Source: Candidatus Binatia bacterium (GTDB taxonomy: Bacteria; Desulfobacterota_B; Binatia; UBA9968; JAJDTQ01). From it: 10,821 bases of DNA. The DNA lies in assembly GCA_022827045.1 (NCBI GenBank), contig JAJDTQ010000119.1:1-10821 (forward strand), written 5' to 3'. Under the pieces are notes generated by a model, which searched no databases, was not told the origin of the DNA, and saw nothing but the letters and a program-made list of their open reading frames with translations. Below, piece after piece: positions 1 through 7,052 of the stretch; positions within the stretch are counted from its first letter, which is position 1, and each line of letters starts with the position of its first letter. The position numbers and the translations under genes were made by a program.

Positions 1-789
1 AACCGCGACCCGCTGCTGATCCGCGTGAACGAGGCCATGGTCTTTCTCTACAACCGGGAGGCCTACCCGGACGCGCCGCCCTTCAAGAACGTGTGGGAGC
101 TCACCGAGCCCAAGTTCAAGGGCCGCGTGGGCATGAAGAACCCGCTGTCGTCGGGCTCCACCCTGATGGGGGTCATGACCCTGATGCAGCGTCCCGACGT
201 CATGGCCGCCGCCTATGAGCGCCACGCCGGCAAGCCCATCAAGCTGAGCGAGGGGGTCCCGGACGCCGGCCACGAGTTCTGGGCGCGCCTGCTCGCCAAC
301 GACCTGGTGATCTTCAAGTCCGGCTCGAAGCTGGCCCGCGCCTCGGGCAAGAAGGGCCAGACGAAACCCCTGATCGCGTTCGCCAACATGACCTACATCG
401 CGCGCAACGATTCCAAGGGCTACGTCAACAAAATCCTGGCCAAGGTGGACCCGGTGGGCAAGCTGATCTACCCGACCTTCATGGCCATCGCGCGCCAGGC
501 GCCGCACCCGCACGCGGCCAAGCTCTTCAGCGCGTACCTGCTCGGCAGCCTGGAACTGAACAAGAGCTCGAAGCTTGAGAAGCCCTACGACAAGGGCGCC
601 AGCATGGACCTGCTGCAGGGTCTCGCGCCCTACTTCGACCCGGGCACGGTCAGCCCCCGGAGCGACGTGCCGCTGCCCGCCGGCGGCGAGATCTGGGACG
701 AGATGCCGGGCTGGAGCGTGGACGCCGACTACATGTGGAAGCAGGGCCCCAAGGTCCGCGACTTCTGGACGCTGCATTCGAGCAGATAA
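1..789 (+). CDS. ABC transporter extracellular solute-binding protein, C-terminal part (5' end outside window)
   Basis: The frame is open from base 1 to the TAA at 787-789, so the gene begins upstream; 262 residues are visible and the signal peptide is not. The protein would be the periplasmic receptor that hands substrate to the permease encoded two genes downstream. The family call rests on the layout typical of family 1 solute-binding proteins: an 'NREAYPDAPPFKNVWEL' segment, then 'FKGRVGMKNPLSSG' (hinge and ligand-loop region), 'FWARLLAND', and a C-terminal part ending in 'VRDFW'. It also rests on the adjoining ATPase and permease, which begin only 7 and 1143 nt later. Iron-binding relatives such as FbpA use a Tyr-Tyr dyad, and I see no YY pair in the visible part. 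Ferric iron is therefore not supported; an organic anion, a phosphonate or a polyamine remains possible. Family confidence is good; substrate unknown. Confidence 0.85.
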   Translation, partial: NRDPLLIRVNEAMVFLYNREAYPDAPPFKNVWELTEPKFKGRVGMKNPLSSGSTLMGVMTLMQRPDVMAAAYERHAGKPIKLSEGVPDAGHEFWARLLANDLVIFKSGSKLARASGKKGQTKPLIAFANMTYIARNDSKGYVNKILAKVDPVGKLIYPTFMAIARQAPHPHAAKLFSAYLLGSLELNKSSKLEKPYDKGASMDLLQGLAPYFDPGTVSPRSDVPLPAGGEIWDEMPGWSVDADYMWKQGPKVRDFWTLHSSR

Positions 790-796
790 CCAAAGC

Positions 797-1906
797 ATGG
801 AGGAAATCCACCTGACGGGGATCCGGAAGTCGTACGGCAAGGAAGTCGCCGTACGGCATCTGGATCTGACTGTCGCGCCGGGCGCGTTCCTGACCATTCT
901 CGGACCGTCCGGTTGCGGCAAGACGACGACATTGCGCGTGATCGCCGGGCTGGAAGAACCCGAGGCCGGGGAGATCCGGTTCGGTGAGAGGCTCATCTTC
1001 TCGCGCCAGAAGGGCGTGATCGTTCCCCCCGAGAACCGCAACCTGGGGCTCATCTTCCAGAGCTATGCGCTCTGGCCCCACATGACGGTGGAGCGGAATA
1101 TCACGCTGGGCCTGAAGCAGATGGGCCTGAACGCGGGCGAGACCGCCGAGCGCCTCGAGGCCGCCCTGGAGAAAGTGCAGATGAAGCCGTACCAGCTCCG
1201 CTACCCCTCGGAGCTGTCCGGCGGCCAGCAACAGCGGGTGGCCCTGGCGCGCATGATCGCCTCGCGCTCGTCCATCCTGCTCATGGACGAGCCGCTGTCC
1301 AACCTCGACGCCAAGCTGCGCACGGAAATGCGCGGCGAGCTCAAGAAACTGCACCGCGATCTCGAAGCCACCACCGTCTACGTGACCCACGACCAGATCG
1401 AGGCGCTGACCCTCTCGGACATCGTCGTGGTCATGGACAAGGGCTTGGTCAAGCAACAGGGCACGCCCTACGAGATCTATCACCACCCGGCGAACCTCTT
1501 CGTGGCCGACTTCATCGGCGATCCCGGCATCAACCGGTTCAGCGGGACGATCAGCCGGAAGAACGGCGCGGTGGGGCTCGACTGCGGGGAGCTATGGCTG
1601 CCGATCCCCGAAGACCCGCCCCCGAACGCCAGGGACCTCGTCGCCACCATCCGCCCGGAAAGCATCAATGTGTCGACCGAGGCCAGGGAGGGCTGGTTGA
1701 GGGGAACACTGGAATCGATTCAGCCGAAGGGATCCGACACGATCCTGCAAGTCCGGGCCGAGGACCATTCCATCACGCTCCTGCAACCGGGGTTCATACG
1801 GATGGCCCTCGGTGACCCGCTGTGGGTCGACTTCGAAGCGGAAGCGATGAACTTCTTCGATGCCGAATCGGAGGACAACCTCTTCAATCAATCCCCGCCC
1901 GCCTGA
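797..1906 (+). CDS. ABC transporter ATP-binding protein (FbpC/PotA-like importer ATPase)
   Basis: A 369-residue cytoplasmic ATPase that powers the import system. Motifs in order: Walker A GPSGCGKTT at 36-44, Q-loop Gln88, ABC signature LSGGQQQ at 140-146, Walker B ILLMDE at 160-165, D-loop SNLD at 168-171, and H-loop His198 in YVTHD. After about residue 240 comes a C-terminal region with 'ATIRPESI', typical of the TOBE/OB-fold accessory domain of the MalK/PotA/FbpC branch. The ATG at 797 lies 7 nt after the binding-protein stop, which points to translational coupling since only a weak ribosome site precedes it. The same frame is open further upstream, back into the binding-protein gene, but that stretch is arginine-rich shadow sequence. 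All catalytic residues are present, so the gene should be functional. Substrate class is not readable from the ATPase. Confidence 0.95.
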   Translation: MEEIHLTGIRKSYGKEVAVRHLDLTVAPGAFLTILGPSGCGKTTTLRVIAGLEEPEAGEIRFGERLIFSRQKGVIVPPENRNLGLIFQSYALWPHMTVERNITLGLKQMGLNAGETAERLEAALEKVQMKPYQLRYPSELSGGQQQRVALARMIASRSSILLMDEPLSNLDAKLRTEMRGELKKLHRDLEATTVYVTHDQIEALTLSDIVVVMDKGLVKQQGTPYEIYHHPANLFVADFIGDPGINRFSGTISRKNGAVGLDCGELWLPIPEDPPPNARDLVATIRPESINVSTEAREGWLRGTLESIQPKGSDTILQVRAEDHSITLLQPGFIRMALGDPLWVDFEAEAMNFFDAESEDNLFNQSPPA

Positions 1907-1932
1907 TCGGAGCGAATCGGAAGCCCTGACAC

Positions 1933-3777
1933 ATGTCGCTGGATACGGCCTCTTCCGGAAGCAAGCCCCCCCTCTTCTCGGCGAGCAACCTCCGCTACCA
2001 CGTCTACCGGGTGGTGAACCAGCCGGAGAAGGTCCTGGGCGTCCTGTGCCTCGCCGTGCTGTCCTTCCTGGTGCTGGTGCCGCTCTTCGAGATCATCCAC
2101 GACGCCCTGGTCTACCAGAGCTACGACCTCGCCTACCGGCCGGAGGCCAAGGTCGGCAGCTTCACCCTCTTTCACCTCGAACGGGTCTTCACCGGCCCTC
2201 TTTCCAGGGCGCTGTTCCTGAAGCCGCTGTTCAACAGCGTCGCCGTCGGCGTCTGCGTGACCGTTCTGGGCGTGAGCATCGGAAGCGGCCTCGCATGGCT
2301 GATGGTGCGCACCAACATCCGCTTCAAGGGCGTGTTCGGGGCCCTGGTGGTGGTGCCCTACATGATGCCGTCGTGGGTGCTGGCGCTGGCGTGGCTGAGC
2401 CTTTTCAAGAACGACCGGATCGGCGGCGCCGAAGGCATGGTCACCAGCTTCTTCGGCGTGCAGCCGCCCGACTGGGTGAGCTACGGCTTCTTCCCCATCG
2501 TCATCTGCCTGGCGCTGCACTACTACGCCTACGGCTACCTGCTGATGTCGGGGGCCCTGGCGACGGTGGATTCGGAGCTGGAGGAGGCGGGCGCCATCGC
2601 CGGCATGAACCGGCGCCAGCGGCTGTGGCGGATCACGTTTCCTTTGCTGCTGCCGGCGTTGGGTTCCGCCGTGGTGCTGACCTTCATCCGCATTCTCGGC
2701 ACCTTCGGAACGCCGGCCCTGCTGGGTCTGCCGGTCCGGTTCTTTACCTTCTCGACCCAGATCTACGCCTCGCTGAACGCCCGCAACAGCGGCGACGCCT
2801 TCGTCCTGGCCCTGGTCCTGATCGTCATGGCGATCACCTTCATCTGGATCAACAGCCGGGTCATCGGGATTCGCAAGAGCTTCGTGACGCTGACCGGCAA
2901 GGGCTTCCGGCAGCGCGAGATCGATCTCGGCTCCTGGGTCTGGCCCGCCACCATCGGGGTCGCCGCCTTCCTCGCCGTGACGGTGGTGCTGCCGTTGCTG
3001 ATCCTGCTTTGGGAATCCCTGGTGATCACGCCGGGCGAGTATTCCCTGAGAGGCCTGACGATGCATTTCTGGATCGGCGAGAGCGACATCGACATCGCCA
3101 ACGGCGAACCCGGCATCTGGCATTCCCCGGGCATCCTGACGGCGTTGTGGAACAGCATCAAGCTGGGCGTGCTGGCCGCGCTGTGCAACGGCCTGCTCGG
3201 GTTGCTGGTGGGCTACGCGGCGGTCCGCGGCCGCGGCACGCTGCTGGCGCGGTGGCTCGAAGGCGTCGCCTTCGCGCCCTACATCTTCCCCTCCATCGCC
3301 CTCGGCGCCATCTACATCGGCATGTTCTCGGTACCCTGGGGGCCGCTGCCCGCGCTGTACGGCACATTCACGATCCTGGTGCTGATCACGGTGGTCAAGA
3401 ACCTGCCGTTCACCTCGCGCACCGGCATCGCCGCCATCCTGCAGATCGACAAGTCCCTGGAGGAAACCGCACGGGTCCAGGGGATCGGCTGGTTCCGGCG
3501 CATGGCCAGGATCATCCTCCCCATGTCGTCAAGCGGCGTGATCGCGGGAATGCTGCTGACCTTCATCACCGCGACCCGCGAGCTGTCCCTGATCATCCTG
3601 CTGTTGTCGCCGGCCAACATGGTGCTCACCGGAGTCATCTTCACCTACAACGAACATGACATGACCCAGCACTCCGGCGCCGTGACCCTCTTCCTCGTCC
3701 TGATCATCGTCGGCGCCAACGTGCTGGTGCGCCTGCTCACCGGGGGCGGCGGGTTGCAGGGGTTGCGGCATACGTAA
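1933..3777 (+). CDS. ABC transporter permease, fused double-domain (FbpB-like)
   Basis: A 614-residue inner-membrane protein in which two MetI-type permease domains are fused, as in FbpB/SfuB-type importers, so one chain can form the whole channel. The N-terminal half has helices from about residue 33 on and an EAA loop 'LEEAGAIAGMNRRQRLW' followed by 'ITFPLLLPAL'. The C-terminal half repeats the pattern with 'LEETARVQGIGWFRRM' followed by 'IILPMSSSGV'. Both loops keep the glycine and the trailing I-x-(F/L)-P that contact the ATPase. The ATG is 26 nt after the ATPase stop, with GGAAG at 1919-1923 as a plausible ribosome site 9 nt upstream. The overlapping 599-residue frame starting at 1860 is rejected as an arginine/proline-rich shadow. 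The gene closes the operon; no terminator is obvious in the 83 nt before the convergent antitoxin gene. Confidence 0.93.
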   Translation: MSLDTASSGSKPPLFSASNLRYHVYRVVNQPEKVLGVLCLAVLSFLVLVPLFEIIHDALVYQSYDLAYRPEAKVGSFTLFHLERVFTGPLSRALFLKPLFNSVAVGVCVTVLGVSIGSGLAWLMVRTNIRFKGVFGALVVVPYMMPSWVLALAWLSLFKNDRIGGAEGMVTSFFGVQPPDWVSYGFFPIVICLALHYYAYGYLLMSGALATVDSELEEAGAIAGMNRRQRLWRITFPLLLPALGSAVVLTFIRILGTFGTPALLGLPVRFFTFSTQIYASLNARNSGDAFVLALVLIVMAITFIWINSRVIGIRKSFVTLTGKGFRQREIDLGSWVWPATIGVAAFLAVTVVLPLLILLWESLVITPGEYSLRGLTMHFWIGESDIDIANGEPGIWHSPGILTALWNSIKLGVLAALCNGLLGLLVGYAAVRGRGTLLARWLEGVAFAPYIFPSIALGAIYIGMFSVPWGPLPALYGTFTILVLITVVKNLPFTSRTGIAAILQIDKSLEETARVQGIGWFRRMARIILPMSSSGVIAGMLLTFITATRELSLIILLLSPANMVLTGVIFTYNEHDMTQHSGAVTLFLVLIIVGANVLVRLLTGGGGLQGLRHT

Positions 3778-3860
3778 GGCGGGCCAAGGGCTTCAGTTGA
3801 TTGCAACCCTCGAGGCCGGCTGATTGAAAGGTTAAGGGGGCGCAGTGATGGCAGCGGTCC

Positions 3861-4178
3861 TTACGCCTTGAGGTCTTGCTGAGTGAAGAGGGGCTGGCGA
3901 ACGTCGTCCATATGTGCCTTGAGCGGCGGATACGTCGTAAGCTCGTAGCTCATCACATCGACTGGCACAGGCAGGTTACTTTCGTGAAACAGCGTCCACA
4001 GACGGTCCACGGTTTTCTCGTCCAGCCTGCCGTGCAGGAGCAGGTCTATGTCCGAATTCGGCCGGCAGGCGCCTGTAGCGCGGGAACCGAAGAGGTCGAC
4101 CCGCGTGATCACGTCGGCATAAGGCGCCAGAATCCGTTTGATCGTACCTAGCTGCTTGGCTGTGAGGCCATGGTCCAT
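3861..4178 (-). CDS. mntA: MNT-domain nucleotidyltransferase, probable MntA antitoxin of a type VII toxin-antitoxin pair
   Basis: A 105-residue minimal nucleotidyltransferase. It shows 'LFGSRATG', then Asp43-x-Asp45 (SDIDLLL), giving exactly the GSX10DXD spacing of MntA enzymes, and a third acidic position Asp74 in 'VDVMSY'. These residues bind Mg-ATP. In characterised pairs MntA inactivates its HEPN partner by adding AMP units to a tyrosine. I start at the ATG at 4178 because GGAG lies 9 nt upstream, inside the end of the toxin gene. A TTG at 4184 would add two residues but sits only 3 nt from that site. The gene begins 6 nt after the HEPN stop codon (7 nt from its last base), in the usual toxin-first order, so the pair is almost certainly cotranscribed. 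Its stop faces the end of the ABC operon. Family assignment is strong; antitoxin activity is inferred. Confidence 0.88.
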   Translation of the reverse strand: MDHGLTAKQLGTIKRILAPYADVITRVDLFGSRATGACRPNSDIDLLLHGRLDEKTVDRLWTLFHESNLPVPVDVMSYELTTYPPLKAHMDDVRQPLFTQQDLKA

Positions 4179-4184
4179 GGACAA

Positions 4185-4601
4185 CTACTCCGCGCTCTCA
4201 TCCCGCAGCGTCGAATAGAGTTCGTCCATCACCGTCAGGTAGCGCGTTCTGATTCTGTCGATGACCTCCTTGAACCTTTTCAAGTCGTAGGTGTGCGACA
4301 TCTTGTTCCGGTCATCCAGCGCTTCCATCCACGTCTCACCGTCGCTGATCAGCCTTGAAGCGAACGCGGCGCGTATAGCCGCTCTCGGAGTAACCTGTGG
4401 CAAGACCAGATTTTCGCTCTCCAGGTAGTCTTTCATGACATTCCAGGCCAACTCCATGGTGTACTCAAACCGCTGAATGACTCCTTCCTGCTCCAACTGG
4501 CTGTGTTCTCGTTCCTCATCAAGTGCTTCTCTGAGCAAAAGGAAGGCCCGCTCGTAGTTATCAAACCGATACTTCCAGCGCGGTTTCTTCTTCGGAGTCA
4601 T
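4185..4601 (-). CDS. hepT: HEPN-fold nucleotidyltransferase-partner protein (HI0074/HepT-like), probable toxin
   Basis: A 138-residue helical protein resembling the 'nucleotidyltransferase substrate binding' family typified by HI0074. Visible family blocks are 'YERAFLLLREAL' (16-27), 'RFEYTMELAWNVMKDYLE' (44-61), 'TPRAAIRAAF' (71-80) and 'DGETWMEALDDRNKMSHTYD' (87-106). The last block contains Arg98-X4-His103-X-Tyr105, a perfect RX4HXY motif. In HEPN toxins Arg and His are the RNase catalytic pair, and the tyrosine is the residue AMPylated by MntA. The ATG at 4601 is preceded by AGGGTGG with 7 nt spacing. The partner nucleotidyltransferase follows at once. Base composition is visibly lower in GC than in the flanking operons, consistent with acquisition. 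RNase toxicity is inferred from the motif, not shown. Some HI0074-family proteins may act only as a partner of the transferase. Confidence 0.87.
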   Translation of the reverse strand: MTPKKKPRWKYRFDNYERAFLLLREALDEEREHSQLEQEGVIQRFEYTMELAWNVMKDYLESENLVLPQVTPRAAIRAAFASRLISDGETWMEALDDRNKMSHTYDLKRFKEVIDRIRTRYLTVMDELYSTLRDESAE

Positions 4602-4694
4602 GTGCTTACCACCCTGCTGTCACAGCCTCTTCGCGGGATTGTGCCACTTGGGATCGGGATTTACCACATGATTGGCTTTCATCATCCTCACCGT

Positions 4695-5117
4695 TCATGA
4701 ACTTCCTGGCTCCCAAAGCCGGCGAATCGGCACGGCGTAGAGCCCATCGCCGTGGCTCACGCACATCTCTCCGTCGTAAACCACGGCTCCTCCCGCGAAA
4801 CGGCTGCCCGTCGCCGCTTTCAGCTTGCGTAAACCGCGGAAGTCGCCCGCCGTCACTGTCGCCCCGGCCTTGACCTCCACGCCCGCAACCGCCCGGGTAC
4901 CACGCTCGATGACGATATCTACCTCCGTCTTGTGCCTGTCGCGGTAGTGAAAAAACGTGAAGAAATTCTCGTGCCAACTCGCCTGGCGTCTCAACTCCTG
5001 GAACACGAATGTTTCGAGCAACTGGCCGAACAGCGCCCGATCCGCCGCAAGGTCGGCAGCGTCAACACCGAGAATGATTTGTCTATGCCTAGGGTGGAGA
5101 CGTATACCCAGAAGCAT
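4695..5117 (-). pseudogene. DUF4143 C-terminal remnant of an AAA-type ATPase, 5'-truncated
   Basis: The 140-codon open stretch matches only the C-terminal third of DUF4143-containing ATP-binding proteins, which normally run to about 400 residues with an N-terminal P-loop ATPase. From about residue 15 the typical pattern appears: 'ILGVDAADL', 'LFGQLLETFVFQELRRQASW', 'FHYRD', Glu65-x-Asp67 in 'TEVDIVIE', Glu81-x-Lys83 in 'GVEVKAGA', then 'DFRGLRKL' and the ending 'LYAVPIRRLWE'. The D...ExK arrangement is the nuclease-like core of this domain. No Walker A or B motif lies upstream. The preceding codons do not resemble the family, and the ATG at 5117 has no ribosome site. I therefore call a decayed fragment left after a recombination or deletion near 5075. 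It could still be expressed as a short protein, but nothing supports this. Confidence 0.72.
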
Positions 5118-5250
5118 GTAGGCCAGGGGAGCGGTCCGGGAAATAAATGCAAGGACACCGTGCAGGCTCAGAATCCCGAACTGGCGTCGGCCGCGTGGTC
5201 TCCCATTTGCCGTGTTAGCAGCAAGGACGTCCGCTCCCGGCCTTTTTCAA

Positions 5251-6177
5251 TCACGCGGCCGCCTTGAACAGGTCGAAACGTTGCGCAAGTCGATTCCGAT
5301 CGGGATAGTCCTTGACACGTGACGGAAGACGAAGCATCTCGCCGTCGAGTTCCTTCAGCACCTCAAGCATCGGTCCATCGTGTTGGTCGAGGAGACGTCT
5401 GGATACGTGCAACCGATAGTCGGGATCTACACCGATCAGGTGTCGGTCGAACGCGGCATGATGGATCTTGGAGAGCGGCAGCCCGTTGGACACGATGGGT
5501 TGTCCTAGCTCCTCGTCTTTGTCGGAGATTATGTGGGCTGCATCAAGCAACCGTTGCTCGGGCAATCCAGAAACCGCACAGCGACCGTTGTAGGCGAATA
5601 TGACCGCCTCTCGGAACGAGTCCTGATGGAGTCGCTGTTTGACGGTGCGGAGCGCATAACGCCGCTCCGTGGCATTCTGAGGTACCGCAAAGTCGTCATG
5701 GTCCGGCATCCCAACAACGACTCTGGCCTTCAGGGACTTACTATCCCAGCCCGCGATGAACGTCGGAACAAGAGCCTGATAGCAACCGGGAGCGAACCCA
5801 AGGAAATAGATGACGGGAACTTGGTTTTCGAAGGCCTCACGTAGCCAGCGGTTGTCGGCGGCGTCCGGGTCTTTGCCCATGAACGCGTAGTCAACGGCTT
5901 CGTCGCTTTCGAAGATCTGACGGTGGACCTCACGTTGGTCATCGTACCAGATCCGTCCGCCCGGACGGGGAAATACTGTCCTGATGGAGAGGAGGTACCG
6001 CATCCGCTGTGGCTTAAAGATTCCGCGCTGAGGATTGACAAGCGGAATGCGTTGCCCGCCGAAGATAAAGCCAGCCTTGAACTCTTCTGTCGTCAAATGG
6101 CCATGGATTTCGGTCAACCTGCGGACATGTTCGAAGGCTGCTAAACGCATCCGAGTGTCGGCGTCTTTTGCGTTCAT
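5251..6177 (-). CDS. HNH endonuclease, predicted restriction-type (HNH_2 fold)
   Basis: A 308-residue protein with a C-terminal HNH nuclease of the type found in predicted restriction endonucleases. The nuclease spans about residues 188-262: 'FREAVIFAYNGRCAVSG', then 'LLDAAHI' with His215, 'VSNGLPLSKIHH' with Asn231 and His239/240, and 'AAFDRHLIGVD'. These are the expected metal-binding and general-base positions of the beta-beta-alpha-metal site. The N-terminal part (about 20-160), with 'GIFKPQRMRYLLSIRT' and 'GGRIWYDD', is the conserved companion domain of this group and is likely to recognise DNA. A role against modified or foreign DNA is an inference. No methyltransferase is next to it, which fits a modification-dependent enzyme or an orphan. 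The ATG at 6177 directly follows AAGGTAGGGAG, so the start is well supported. All catalytic residues are intact. Confidence 0.85.
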   Translation of the reverse strand: MNAKDADTRMRLAAFEHVRRLTEIHGHLTTEEFKAGFIFGGQRIPLVNPQRGIFKPQRMRYLLSIRTVFPRPGGRIWYDDQREVHRQIFESDEAVDYAFMGKDPDAADNRWLREAFENQVPVIYFLGFAPGCYQALVPTFIAGWDSKSLKARVVVGMPDHDDFAVPQNATERRYALRTVKQRLHQDSFREAVIFAYNGRCAVSGLPEQRLLDAAHIISDKDEELGQPIVSNGLPLSKIHHAAFDRHLIGVDPDYRLHVSRRLLDQHDGPMLEVLKELDGEMLRLPSRVKDYPDRNRLAQRFDLFKAAA

Positions 6178-6434
6178 CTCCCTACCTTCACGTGGAGAAT
6201 ACTGTTGCCGCTAGCATCCCCCACATTGCCATGCGCGCATTAGCTTAGGTTGCCGATCGAAAAGACGTGGTGGCTTCTTGAGCGCTAAGCACCTCCCGAG
6301 TGTAATCTTCAACGCTGATTTTGACCTAATGGTCCGCGCGGCCCAACAATCTGCGCTGGAAAGCCCACGGTCTTTCGTGGATTCCTGCTATGCAGAGTGA
6401 CAAACCTTCACCTGTCTTAGGGGAAACAACGAAT
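6178..6434. other. Intergenic region between HNH gene and tRNA-Ser
   Basis: A 257-nt stretch without a convincing gene, lower in GC than the surrounding operons. It must contain the promoter for the minus-strand HNH gene, but I cannot point to clear -35/-10 boxes. The only structure I see is a short hairpin, CCACG (6365-6369) with CGTGG (6376-6380) and a 6-nt loop. It has no following T-run, so it is not a convincing terminator for the tRNA. A TTGACC on the plus strand near 6320 has no partner box or downstream gene. Confidence 0.5.
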
Positions 6435-6527
6435 TGGCGGAGGGGGCGAGATTCGAACTCGCGGTCCGCTGTTTAGGCGGACGCCGATTTTCAAGACCGG
6501 TGCCTTAAACCACTCGGCCACCCCTCC
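6435..6527 (-). tRNA. tRNA-Ser (anticodon TGA, reads UCA)
   Basis: A full class II tRNA can be folded on the minus strand. The acceptor is GGAGGGG (6527-6521) paired with CCCCTCC (6445-6439), with discriminator G at 6438 and an encoded CCA at 6437-6435. The anticodon arm is CCGGT / ATCGG around the loop CTTGAAA, with anticodon TGA at 6493-6491. The long variable arm pairs GTCCGC with GCGGAC around a loop of about 7 nt, as expected for serine tRNAs. The T arm is GCGAG / CTCGC around TTCGAAT. The gene lies 40 nt downstream of the CYTH gene in the same direction. Its 3' end faces the accessory block, the usual side for tRNA-targeted integration. Confidence 0.97.
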
Positions 6528-6541
6528 GTGTTTGGGAATAC

Positions 6542-6556
6542 CCGGGGGCCCCCCGG
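6542..6556. other. GC-rich palindrome between CYTH stop and tRNA
   Basis: CCGGGG (6542-6547) is complementary to CCCCGG (6551-6556) with a 3-nt loop, and lies 11 nt past the CYTH stop codon in the minus direction. It could fold as a very stable RNA hairpin just before the tRNA. There is no T-run after it, so an intrinsic terminator is doubtful. It may equally be a 3' stabiliser, a processing signal or chance in GC-rich DNA. Confidence 0.3.
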
Positions 6557-6567
6557 TGCCGGGAGCG

Positions 6568-7038
6568 CTAATCAGGATTCTGCCACTTGGTGAAGGGATT
6601 TGCCACAAGGTTGGCGTTGTAGAAGCGGGGGTCGTGGGTGACTTCCTCGCCTACCCACGGGGGTTTAGTGAACGGGCGGTCTTCGCGGTCGAGCTCGACC
6701 TCGGCGACGACGAGGCCCTGGTTTTCGCCGAGGAACTCGTCGACTTCCCAGACGAGGCCGCCGTGCTCCAGGCGGCGGCGGACCTTCTCGATCAGCGGGG
6801 GCTCGCATAGGCGGAGCAGTTCGGCGGCGTCTTCGGGCGGGATTTCGTACTCGTATTCGGAGCGGGTGGCGCCGCGGGTGATGCCCTTGACGTCGAGGGT
6901 GGCCTTGTCGCCTTCGATGCGGACGCGGACGGTGCGTTCGGGGTGGGTGCTGAGGTAGCCTTGGCGCAGGACCGTTCCCTCGGCCTTGCGCCATTCGTAT
7001 CCGGTGACCAGGAACTTGCGCTCGATCTCCAGCGCCAT
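6568..7038 (-). CDS. CYTH domain protein (triphosphate tunnel metalloenzyme)
   Basis: A 156-residue protein opening with MALEIERKFLV, the ExExK signature of CYTH/triphosphate-tunnel enzymes. Further tunnel-lining positions follow in order: 'RQGYLS', 'RTVRVRI', 'TLDVKG', 'RSEYEYEI', 'EKVRRRLEHGG', 'WEVDEFLGEN' and 'LVVAEVEL'. The length fits the small single-domain bacterial members, several of which are inorganic triphosphatases hydrolysing tripolyphosphate with Mg2+. Others act on thiamine triphosphate or cyclise ATP, so the substrate is left open. I start at the ATG at 7038; the frame is open up to 7284, but that part overlaps the upstream oxidoreductase gene and is shadow sequence. The start is 14 nt after the oxidoreductase stop, with AAGTAGGTAG just upstream, so the two are probably cotranscribed. 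Confidence 0.9.
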   Translation of the reverse strand: MALEIERKFLVTGYEWRKAEGTVLRQGYLSTHPERTVRVRIEGDKATLDVKGITRGATRSEYEYEIPPEDAAELLRLCEPPLIEKVRRRLEHGGLVWEVDEFLGENQGLVVAEVELDREDRPFTKPPWVGEEVTHDPRFYNANLVANPFTKWQNPD

Positions 7039-7052
7039 GGGGCTCGAACTAC

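Noticed and set aside
1888..3123. A 411-codon minus-strand frame opposite the permease
   Set aside because: The D/H/Q/R-rich composition without motifs is typical of antisense shadow frames.
1860..3659. A 599-codon plus-strand frame overlapping the permease
   Set aside because: The product is an R/P/G-rich low-complexity sequence, whereas the other frame encodes a textbook permease. The long open stretch is caused by GC bias.
3835..3842. AGGGGGCG as a possible att copy of the tRNA-Ser 3' end
   Set aside because: Only 8 nt match before the sequences diverge, which is expected by chance in GC-rich DNA.
3778..3860. Search for a shared bidirectional terminator between the convergent permease and antitoxin genes
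   Set aside because: No stem followed by a T-run is visible on either strand.
4932..5267. A 111-codon plus-strand frame across the DUF4143 remnant
   Set aside because: No ribosome site or recognised domain. It runs antisense to the remnant and to the end of the HNH gene.
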